A DNA stretch of 5,562 nucleotides. Source: CALMEC01 sp031372145. Its GTDB lineage: Bacteria; Actinomycetota; Thermoleophilia; Miltoncostaeales; Miltoncostaeaceae. Position numbers and translations under genes: made by a program. Below, piece by piece: positions 1-4,827 of the stretch. The notes under the pieces were generated by a model, which saw nothing but the letters and a program-made list of their open reading frames with translations, had not been told where the DNA came from and did not search any database. The stretch covers positions 1 through 5,562 of the forward strand of contig JANMKR010000210.1 of the NCBI GenBank assembly GCA_031372145.1, written 5' to 3'. How positions within the stretch are numbered: position 1 is the stretch's first letter; each line of letters starts with the position of its first letter.

Positions 1-34
1 GCGGATACAGATGTCCGAGCCGCACGGTGCTCAT
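1..34 (-). CDS. gatD: GatD-like glutamine amidotransferase, 5' end only (partial)
   Basis: A reading frame opens with ATG at 34-32 on the minus strand and runs off the left edge after 11 codons, reading MSTVRLGHLYP. The ATG overlaps the TGA stop of the methyltransferase gene as ATGA (34-31), a typical translational-coupling arrangement. The short N-terminus fits the start of actinobacterial GatD/CobQ-like class I amidotransferases, which begin with a V-R-[IL]-G-x-[LV]-x-P pattern before the GTYGDGGN motif. GatD supplies ammonia from glutamine to MurT so that the D-glutamate of lipid II is amidated to D-isoglutamine. The call also rests on context, since murT lies in the same operon and murT-gatD is the usual pair (Rv3712-Rv3713 in Mycobacterium tuberculosis). 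The catalytic Cys and His lie outside the window, so identity is inferred from 11 residues plus neighbourhood. The ribosome binding site is weak (GCGGTGG region upstream). Confidence 0.6.
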   Translation of the reverse strand, partial: MSTVRLGHLYP

Positions 35-807
35 CGTGCCACCGCGCATCGGTAGACCTGCCGCTCCGAGCCCGGCCAGAACGGCGTCCCGTCGAAATCA
101 CCGTAGACCGCCTGCACCTCGAAGCCGGCCTGGTGGACCAATTCCCACAACTCGGACGGCGAGAACAGATGCACCGTGTGCGGTCGCAGATGTGTCGTGA
201 TCGTCCCAGCGACATCCATCTGCTCGATCTTTGCGGTAAACGACACGGTTCCCGACGCCGGGTCGACGGCGTCGAACCATGCTGAATGGGTCAACGTCAC
301 CTCGGCGTCGGGGTCATTCCAACTGGCACCAGGCTGCACCTGACCAAGCGTCGAGGCGATTGCGTCCAGGTCCGGCACGGCGACGTCAAATGCGAACACG
401 CCATCGTGTGCGAGGTGTCGGCAAATCCCCGTCAGGCATGCCAGCTGATCCGCGCGCGTCAGCAAGGCCTGCAGACTGTTCATCGGCATCAGGGCGAGTG
501 CAAACGTTCGGTTGCCGAGGTCGAGCGTCCGGAAGTCGCACTGCACCGTCGAAACGAGCGACGCGACGTCCGGCGGCTCGTGCGCGAGCGCAGCGACAAG
601 GGCATCGAGCATTCCCTGACTGCCATCGACGGCACAGACCGTGTGACCCGTCCGGGCGATCGGGATCGTGACCCTCCCGACGGCGGCCCCCAGGTCGACC
701 ACCGGTCCGCCGATCTCATCGGCGAGCCCGACCCAGAATGGGATGTCCTCGTCGTAGTGGCCGTGTTCGAGCGCGAACCGCTCTGGCGGCGTCCCCTCAG
801 CGATCAC
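31..807 (-). CDS. Class I SAM-dependent methyltransferase
   Basis: A 258-aa protein of the Methyltransf_25/11 type, probably cytoplasmic and acting on an unknown substrate. The N-terminal lead DEDIPFW then leads into motif I at residues 36-45 (VVDLGAAVGR), followed by the acidic residue D61 in VCAVDGSQGML, which should bind the ribose hydroxyls of SAM. Further on are a motif II-like QCDFR and a motif IV-like LALMPMNSLQAL stretch. The C-terminal half is beta-rich, with a helix (FSPSELWELVHQAGFEV) typical of small-molecule methyltransferases. Motif I is unusual because the middle glycine of the GxGxG pattern is alanine (A42), although G40 and G44 remain. The start is GTG at 807-805, chosen because an AGGAG lies 7 nt upstream. 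The gene overlaps the end of murT by 11 nt and its stop overlaps the next start by ATGA, so it is translated within the murT operon. It could take part in cell-envelope chemistry, but nothing in the protein proves that. Confidence 0.88.
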   Translation of the reverse strand: MIAEGTPPERFALEHGHYDEDIPFWVGLADEIGGPVVDLGAAVGRVTIPIARTGHTVCAVDGSQGMLDALVAALAHEPPDVASLVSTVQCDFRTLDLGNRTFALALMPMNSLQALLTRADQLACLTGICRHLAHDGVFAFDVAVPDLDAIASTLGQVQPGASWNDPDAEVTLTHSAWFDAVDPASGTVSFTAKIEQMDVAGTITTHLRPHTVHLFSPSELWELVHQAGFEVQAVYGDFDGTPFWPGSERQVYRCAVAR

Positions 808-2170
808 GCCAGAACTCCTGTGCGACGCCGCGCGCGACGAGGATGCTGCGCAGCTCGAGCATGGCCGTGTAGGTGGGCAACATGTAGAGCGGCCGCCCGG
901 GCGGCGTGGCCGCGATGGCCTGATCGACAGCCGCCTCCATTCGCTCGACGATCGTCATGCGCTCGGGTGCGAAGCCGCCGTAGCGAAACCGCAGCGCCAG
1001 GTCGTACGCCCGGTCGCCGGTCAACGTCAGGTGCCTGAGACGTGGCAGGAGCGGCTCGAAATCGACGTCCCAGATCCACGAGACGTCGCGACCGTCAGCG
1101 GTGCGGTCGTTGAGGGCAATCAGCAGATCCAGCGGTTGCGGGTCCAGCAAGACGGTCCGGAGCGTCTCGTTGGCGCCCGCCGGGTTCTTGACCAAGAGCA
1201 GCAGGGCCTCGCGACCGTCGAGCATGACGCGCTCTGCGCGCCCGAACGCCGCTGCGCTCGTGGCCAGTGCGCCGGCGACGACGTCGGGAGCGATGCCCAA
1301 CGCCGACGCGACAGCCACGGCAGCAGTGACGTTGTAGGCATTGTGCAACCCCGGCAATCCCACGCGCGCGGTGACCACCCCGTGGGGTGTCGCCACTTGG
1401 ACGTCGATGCCCCGCAGCCCGTCGACGGTGACCCGCGTCGCACGGATGGTCGGAGTCGGCCGACTCCAGCCGCAATCGGCACAACGCCAGTGGCCAAGGT
1501 GTCCCACGAAGACCACGTCATAGACGAGCGGCGCATCGCAGCGGCGGCAGCGCTTGGAGTCGGCGGCATGGGGAAGGCCGGGGAGGGCGGTGGAGGCGTC
1601 GTCAATCCCGAAGTACGTTGCGCCCGGATGGGCATCGCCCAAGGCAGCGACCGCCGGGTCGTCGGCGTTCAGGATCACCGTGGTTTCGGGCGGGAACGCC
1701 TGCAACATGATGCGCCACCGCGTCGCGAGTTCTTCGAGCTCCCCGTAGCGGTCCAGCTGATCGCGGAAGAGGTTCATCAACAGTACGATTCGCGGCTCGA
1801 GCTGGCTCGCGACCGCAGGCAACGCCGCCTCGTCGACCTCGAAGAGCCCCAGGTCCGCAGGCGATCGCGCACCGTGCTCGGCCAACAGGGCGGTCGCGAC
1901 GCCCGAGAGCAGGTTGGCGCCGCTGGGGTTGGTCACGATCCGGTGCCCGCCCGCCCGGGCGCAGTCGGCGATCAGCCGGGACGTCGTCGTCTTGCCGTTC
2001 GTTGCCGACACCGCAATCGCGCCCTCGGTCAGGTGGCCGGCAAGCTCCCTGATCGCCTGCGGCCGCCAGCGCAGCAAGAGGTTGCCGGGCAGGCTCGTGC
2101 CACCGCCTCGCCCCAGCCGGCGTGACAGGCTCCCCGCGACCCGGGCGATTGCATAAGCGGAGGCTGCCAC
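797..2170 (-). CDS. murT: MurT-like lipid II isoglutaminyl synthase, Mur ligase subunit
   Basis: A 457-aa Mur-ligase-family protein. With GatD it amidates the alpha-carboxyl of D-glutamate in lipid II on the inner face of the membrane, using ATP and glutamine-derived ammonia. The N-terminal segment reads LSRRLGRGGGTSLPG. The P-loop ATNGKTTT is at 56-63, and the central Mur domain follows with LFEVDEAALP and NLFRDQLDRYGE. A four-cysteine ribbon (C208, C211, C230, C233, as CRRC and CADC) is a known MurT hallmark. The second ATP-binding stretch is FGRAER (309-314). The C-terminal DUF1727 domain carries KNPAGANE (328-335), ALNDRTADGRDVSWIWDVDFE (split here around 352-372) and LPTYTAML (431-438). 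An Asp of the DUF1727 region is known to complete the catalytic triad of GatD. The length fits the family. The start is GTG at 2170, with no convincing SD and 31 nt after rpiA; no in-frame ATG, GTG or TTG is available further upstream before the rpiA stop. Folylpolyglutamate synthase or MurC-F are unlikely because of the Cys ribbon and DUF1727. Confidence 0.93.
   Translation of the reverse strand: MAASAYAIARVAGSLSRRLGRGGGTSLPGNLLLRWRPQAIRELAGHLTEGAIAVSATNGKTTTSRLIADCARAGGHRIVTNPSGANLLSGVATALLAEHGARSPADLGLFEVDEAALPAVASQLEPRIVLLMNLFRDQLDRYGELEELATRWRIMLQAFPPETTVILNADDPAVAALGDAHPGATYFGIDDASTALPGLPHAADSKRCRRCDAPLVYDVVFVGHLGHWRCADCGWSRPTPTIRATRVTVDGLRGIDVQVATPHGVVTARVGLPGLHNAYNVTAAVAVASALGIAPDVVAGALATSAAAFGRAERVMLDGREALLLLVKNPAGANETLRTVLLDPQPLDLLIALNDRTADGRDVSWIWDVDFEPLLPRLRHLTLTGDRAYDLALRFRYGGFAPERMTIVERMEAAVDQAIAATPPGRPLYMLPTYTAMLELRSILVARGVAQEFWRDR
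815..819 (-). promoter_or_regulatory. Shine-Dalgarno site for the methyltransferase gene
   Basis: AGGAG on the minus strand lies inside the last codons of murT, 7 nt before the GTG at 807. It decides the non-ATG start and shows that the methyltransferase has its own ribosome entry within the murT reading frame, rather than relying only on termination-reinitiation. Confidence 0.65.
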
Positions 2171-2201
2171 GACCAGGGATCGTAGCCGTCCCCGCAGGAC
2201 A

Positions 2202-2861
2202 CTAACGCGCGTAGGTCACGGTGCCGTCCGGCGCGCCGATGATCACGTCTGAGCGCGGGACGACGAAAAGCCCGTGATCGACCACGCCGGCGATGTCGCT
2301 GACACGTTCGGCCAGCGCGCGCCACGATGCGCCCGCGGGCACCGCAAGGTCGATCAGCGCCAAGCCGTCATCGTTGCGCCGGTCCCGTCGCACTGGTGAG
2401 AACTCGTCCAGCAGGTCGAGCACGCGAGCCGCGGCGAACGGCACGACTGCGAGCGGGAGGACCCCCCAACTGTCCAGCGTCGTGACGATCTTGGGTCCGT
2501 CGACGAGGACGAGAAATCGCGAGGCGGACTGGGCCACGATGCGTTCCCGAACCATCGCGCCGCCGGCGCCCTTGACCACCAGCCCGTCAGGGTCGACCGC
2601 GTCGGCCCCGTCGAACGCCAGGTCAAGGGGACCGCGCAACCGGCCGACGCGAATGCCCTCGCTGCGGGCAAGTTGCGCACTGGCCCGGGAGGTCGGCACG
2701 CCGGTGCAGCGCAGGCCGTCGCGCACCCGCTGACCCAGGGCGGTGATCCCTGCGGCCGCTGCCCGGCCGGTGCCCAGCCCGACCCGCATGCCGTCCTCCA
2801 CCAACGCGGCGGCGGTTGATCCGGCTGCGCGCCACGCGCGTGTTCGGTCCGAAGCGCTCAT
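2202..2861 (-). CDS. rpiA: Ribose-5-phosphate isomerase A
   Basis: A 219-aa cytoplasmic enzyme that interconverts ribose 5-phosphate and ribulose 5-phosphate in the non-oxidative pentose phosphate pathway. The phosphate-binding loop GLGTGRAA is at 28-35, then VPTS (55-58), the active-site DGAD (84-87), KGAGGA (97-102) and RERIVA (105-110). D84, D87, K97 and E106 line up with the four catalytic residues known from E. coli RpiA (D81, D84, K94, E103) with a constant offset of three, and the total length equals that enzyme's 219 residues. The loop has R where many RpiA proteins have S (GTGST), and DGADE is DGADA here. A TTG at 2870 is an alternative start giving 222 aa. ATG at 2861 is preferred because MSASDRTRAW directly precedes the conserved region and no strong SD supports either. 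It is the first gene of the minus-strand operon with murT, and is divergent from the metallo-hydrolase gene across 32 nt. Confidence 0.94.
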   Translation of the reverse strand: MSASDRTRAWRAAGSTAAALVEDGMRVGLGTGRAAAAGITALGQRVRDGLRCTGVPTSRASAQLARSEGIRVGRLRGPLDLAFDGADAVDPDGLVVKGAGGAMVRERIVAQSASRFLVLVDGPKIVTTLDSWGVLPLAVVPFAAARVLDLLDEFSPVRRDRRNDDGLALIDLAVPAGASWRALAERVSDIAGVVDHGLFVVPRSDVIIGAPDGTVTYAR

Positions 2862-2869
2862 CGGGCGCA

Positions 2870-2875
2870 AGGCTA
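2870..2875 (-). promoter_or_regulatory. rpiA: Possible -10 element (TAGCCT) for a near-leaderless rpiA transcript
   Basis: On the minus strand TAGCCT (a TANNNT-type -10) lies 8 nt before the ATG at 2861, so transcription would begin at or within about 2 nt of the start codon. This matches the actinobacterial leaderless arrangement and would explain the missing Shine-Dalgarno. No good -35 hexamer is seen 16-18 nt further upstream, within the coding start of the divergent hydrolase gene. The call is an inference from one short motif. Confidence 0.25.
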
Positions 2876-2893
2876 TGCGACACTCCCGGACGG

Positions 2894-3802
2894 ATGGAGG
2901 TCGCCGACGGAATCACGATGTTCGACACGCTGCTGGGAGGCTGGCAGGGCATCACCGCTGCCTACCTGGTGACCGGCACGCAGCCGGCGCTCGTCGAGAC
3001 CGGGGCCCAAACGTCCGTTCCGGCCGTGCGCAGCGCACTCGATGTACTCGGCTTGGGGCCGGATGATCTGGCGTGGATCGTGCTGACACACGTGCACCTC
3101 GATCACTGCGGGGGGGTCGGGGACCTGGCGCTGGCGTTTCCCCGCGCGACGATCGTCGTTCACGAACGCGGAGCGCCTCATCTGGCCGCACCGGCCCACC
3201 TGGTCGCCGCCTCGGCGGCGGTGTACGGGGCGCACGCGCCACTCTACGGCGGTTTGACGGCCGTGGCCGAGGACCGGATCATGCCCGTCGGGGACGGCGA
3301 CAGGATCGGCCTGGGCGGGACACGGGAACTCGTGATGATCGATGCGCCCGGCCACGCGCGCCACCACGTTGCGGTGCTCGACGAGGCAACCGGAACCCTG
3401 ATGGCCGGTGACGCCCTGGGCGTGCGGCTTGCCGAGGCGGGTCTGTATCCGTCGATCCCACCTCCCGAATTCGATCTGGATCAGGCCCTCGCGACGCTGA
3501 GGCGGTTGTCGACGCTCGAGCCCGAGCGGCTCCTGCTGGGCCACTATGGACCGGTCCCGGATCCTCAGGAGGCGATTGCGCTGGCGATCACCCAGCAGAC
3601 GATTGCGGCAGAGACGGCGTGGGCGGCGTGGCGCACGGACGGCCCAGGTGCGGTGTCCGATGCGGTCGCACGCGCATTGCCCCTCGACGAGGCGGTGCAG
3701 AACGCGGCGGCAATCGACGTGTGGGAACGCCTCGACTGGGCGCGCAACAACATCGCGGGCCTCGCCCGCTGGGCCGAACGCCGATCGGCGGCAGAGGCCT
3801 GA
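2894..3802 (+). CDS. Metallo-beta-lactamase-fold metal-dependent hydrolase
   Basis: A 302-aa protein with a full binuclear metal site: the THVHLDH motif at 65-71 (ligands H66, H68, D70, H71), H154 in APGHARHH, the bridging D173 in AGDALG, and H217 in LLLGHYG. The N-terminus (ADGITMFDTLLGG, TAAYLV, PALVETG) and the extra C-terminal helical region (about 225-302, ending ERLDWARNNIAGLARWAERR) are typical of an uncharacterised actinobacterial MBL subgroup, related to the glyoxalase II/RNase-unrelated hydrolases. No signal peptide is present, so it is cytoplasmic. Its substrate is unknown; a thioester, lactone or phosphodiester is possible. ATG at 2894 is preferred over ATG at 2816, because the latter would overlap rpiA coding by 46 nt and add 26 residues (RLRATRVFGPKRSS...) that do not resemble the family. 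The SD is weak. The gene is divergent from rpiA and ends 8 nt before a hairpin. A run of seven G (3110-3116) falls in the codons just after the HVHLDH motif. Confidence 0.9.
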   Translation: MEVADGITMFDTLLGGWQGITAAYLVTGTQPALVETGAQTSVPAVRSALDVLGLGPDDLAWIVLTHVHLDHCGGVGDLALAFPRATIVVHERGAPHLAAPAHLVAASAAVYGAHAPLYGGLTAVAEDRIMPVGDGDRIGLGGTRELVMIDAPGHARHHVAVLDEATGTLMAGDALGVRLAEAGLYPSIPPPEFDLDQALATLRRLSTLEPERLLLGHYGPVPDPQEAIALAITQQTIAAETAWAAWRTDGPGAVSDAVARALPLDEAVQNAAAIDVWERLDWARNNIAGLARWAERRSAAEA

Positions 3803-3810
3803 CCACACCC

Positions 3811-3828
3811 GTGGGACGTCCGTCCCAC
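3811..3828 (+). terminator. Hairpin after the MBL hydrolase gene, possible terminator
   Basis: A perfect 7-bp inverted repeat GTGGGAC-GTCC-GTCCCAC starts 8 nt after the TGA stop of the hydrolase gene. No T-tract follows (next bases CCTCATCGC), so it is either a U-less terminator, as is common in high-GC actinobacteria, or an mRNA 3'-end stabiliser. Confidence 0.5.
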
Positions 3829-3863
3829 CCTCATCGCTGGGCTGTCTGGCATCCGTTGCGCCG

Positions 3864-3872
3864 TGGTAGCCT
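3864..3872 (+). promoter_or_regulatory. Possible extended -10 promoter for the small membrane protein operon
   Basis: TGGTAGCCT contains a TANNNT-type -10 (TAGCCT, 3867-3872) with an upstream TG at 3864-3865, the extended -10 layout. It lies about 38 nt before the ATG at 3910, within the only sizeable gap (3803-3909). A clear -35 is not visible. Together with the preceding hairpin at 3811-3828, it suggests that the small membrane protein and YqgE genes form their own transcription unit. Confidence 0.3.
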
Positions 3873-3894
3873 CTCCCGCGCAGACACGCCGTTT

Positions 3895-3900
3895 GGAGGA
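3895..3900 (+). promoter_or_regulatory. Strong Shine-Dalgarno for the small membrane protein
   Basis: GGAGGA lies 9 nt before the ATG at 3910. It is the best ribosome binding site in the window, and it fixes the start of the 88-aa protein instead of much longer in-frame upstream extensions that would run back into the hydrolase gene. Confidence 0.7.
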
Positions 3901-3909
3901 GCGAAGACG

Positions 3910-4176
3910 ATGGCCCACGGACATGATGACAACGCGCGCGGACTCTCGATCTCGTGGCCGTTCACGTTCGCGGGTCTCTGCCTGACGGTCGCGCTGTCGT
4001 GGGGGTGTCTCGGCTTTGCGCTCGCCGACCGCAAGCTCCCCGAGCCCGCGAAATCCGAGGGGCCCACGAAGCTGGCCGGTCACTACCCGGTGTTCTGGGG
4101 CTTGCTCCTGCTGGGCGCCGTCAGCATCGCGTTCGGGATCATCGTCAACATGACGCGTGACCGCCGACGTGCGTAG
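3910..4176 (+). CDS. Small two-helix membrane protein of unknown function
   Basis: An 88-aa protein I do not recognise. It has a short His/Asp-rich N-terminus (MAHGHDDNAR), a first hydrophobic segment at about 16-39 (SWPFTFAGLCLTVALSWGC onwards), a 19-residue polar loop rich in Lys, Glu and Pro (40-58), a second hydrophobic segment at about 59-81 (YPVFWGLLLLGAVSIAFGI onwards), and a basic tail RDRRRA. By the positive-inside rule the tail is cytoplasmic, so both termini should face the cytoplasm with the loop outside. There is no signal-peptidase site, and the only cysteines (C24, C33) lie inside helix 1. A strong GGAGGA at 9 nt spacing supports translation. The stop is 15 nt before the yqgE start, so the two are probably co-transcribed. 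The layout resembles small accessory subunits of membrane complexes, but no family is assigned. Confidence 0.8.
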   Translation: MAHGHDDNARGLSISWPFTFAGLCLTVALSWGCLGFALADRKLPEPAKSEGPTKLAGHYPVFWGLLLLGAVSIAFGIIVNMTRDRRRA

Positions 4177-4191
4177 CGGCTTGTTGATCTG

Positions 4192-4749
4192 ATGGGCGCG
4201 CCGGAGTGGCGCAAGGGCCGACTCCTGGTCGCCTCACCCGGCTTGGGTGACGAGAACTTCCACCGCACCGTCGTGTTGTTGCTGGAGCACACCGCGGAGG
4301 GGGCTGTGGGCGTCGTGCTCAACCGCCCGTCGACGCTGAGCACGCACGAGACCCTCCCCGAGGCCTACACCGGTGCCATCCCGGCCGACGAGGTCATCCA
4401 CGAGGGCGGCCCTGTGGATCCCGAGAGCGTCATCTTGCTCGCCGACTTCACAGAACCCGATGACCGCCTTGGTCTTGCCGTGGGAACGGTCGGAGTGGTC
4501 GATCCGTCAACCGACTTCGAAACGCTTCCCGATCGGATCCGCGCGATCCGCGCCTTCGGCGGCTACTCGGGCTGGGCACCGGGCCAACTCGAGGCCGAGA
4601 TCGACGATGACGCGTGGATCGATGCGGTGTGCATGCCATCCGACGTGTTCACCGAGGAGCCGGATCGGCTCTGGAGCGCAGTCCTCGAGCGCAAGGGCGG
4701 CAACTACCGCCTGGTCGCCCGCATGCCGCTCGATCCGAGCTTGAACTGA
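4192..4749 (+). CDS. YqgE/AlgH family (UPF0301) protein
   Basis: A 185-aa soluble protein of the UPF0301 family, whose length of about 185 residues it matches. Conserved blocks appear in order: GRLLVASPGLGDENFHRTVV (9-28), LLLEHTAEGAVGVVLNRPS (29-47), the glycine motif HEGGPVDPESV (70-80), RAFGGYSGWAPGQLE (120-134), and the C-terminal LWSAVLERKGGNYRL (160-174) ending PLDPSLN. The molecular role of the family is not settled; AlgH was named for a regulatory effect on alginate in Pseudomonas, and no enzymatic residues are agreed. The start is ATG at 4192. No SD is visible in the 15-nt gap to the upstream membrane-protein gene (bases TTGTTGATCT precede it), so it probably relies on translational coupling or an SD-independent start. 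It converges on the sigma-factor gene. Confidence 0.93.
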   Translation: MGAPEWRKGRLLVASPGLGDENFHRTVVLLLEHTAEGAVGVVLNRPSTLSTHETLPEAYTGAIPADEVIHEGGPVDPESVILLADFTEPDDRLGLAVGTVGVVDPSTDFETLPDRIRAIRAFGGYSGWAPGQLEAEIDDDAWIDAVCMPSDVFTEEPDRLWSAVLERKGGNYRLVARMPLDPSLN

Positions 4750-4751
4750 CC

Positions 4752-4767
4752 CGTCCGGCTCCGGACG
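4752..4767 (+). terminator. Short hairpin after the YqgE gene, possible terminator
   Basis: CGTCCGGCTCCGGACG, a 16-nt perfect palindrome with a stem of 6-7 bp and a very small loop, begins 3 nt after the TGA stop. On the plus strand an A-rich stretch follows, not a T-tract, so intrinsic termination is uncertain. It may act on either strand in this convergent gap. Confidence 0.4.
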
Positions 4768-4790
4768 ACTCGAAACAACGAGAACAACGC

Positions 4791-4819
4791 GGTCCGAGCG
4801 GCGCTGAGCCGCCCGGACC
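4791..4819 (-). terminator. Hairpin terminator of the sigma factor gene
   Basis: A 29-nt hairpin lies 8 nt beyond the TAG stop of the sigma gene. The outer stem is GGTCCG/CGGACC (6 bp), followed by one A-C mismatch, an inner stem GCGGC/GCCGC (5 bp) and the loop GCTGA. Read on the minus strand, it is followed directly by the T-rich stretch GCGTTGTTCTCGTTGTTT (4790-4773), a plausible though interrupted U-tract. This is the best terminator in the window. Confidence 0.6.
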
Positions 4820-4827
4820 CCGACGAT

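Noticed and set aside
286..1038. Plus-strand open frame of 250 codons antisense to the methyltransferase and the end of murT
   Set aside because: It runs across the junction of two real minus-strand genes, has no recognisable motif or ribosome binding site, and has an Arg-rich C-terminus typical of a shadow frame.
1031..2125. Plus-strand open frame of 364 codons antisense to murT
   Set aside because: It is entirely antisense to a well-recognised MurT with all motifs. Its translation is rich in R, G, Q and D without any domain, as expected from the complementary frame of high-GC codons.
2816..2893. Upstream ATG extension of the MBL hydrolase (26 extra residues)
   Set aside because: It would overlap the rpiA coding start. 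The extra residues are basic and unlike the family, and they mirror the rpiA reading frame. ATG at 2894 begins just before the conserved ADGITMFDTLLGG.
3110..3116. Run of seven G in the hydrolase gene as a phase-variation tract
   Set aside because: It is a single G7 within the conserved DHCGGVG codons of a 70%-GC-like gene, where glycine GGG codons explain it. There is no repeat array or second frame suggesting switching.
2873..3808. Minus-strand open frame of 311 codons antisense to the MBL hydrolase
   Set aside because: The plus strand has the complete metal-binding motif set in frame. The antisense product has no domain, and its Arg/His/Gln-rich composition is that of a shadow frame.
3619..3909. 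N-terminal extension of the small membrane protein back into the hydrolase gene (185-aa frame)
   Set aside because: The extension overlaps hydrolase codons, crosses the 3811-3828 hairpin and is Arg/Gly-rich. The strong GGAGGA before ATG 3910 sets the real start.
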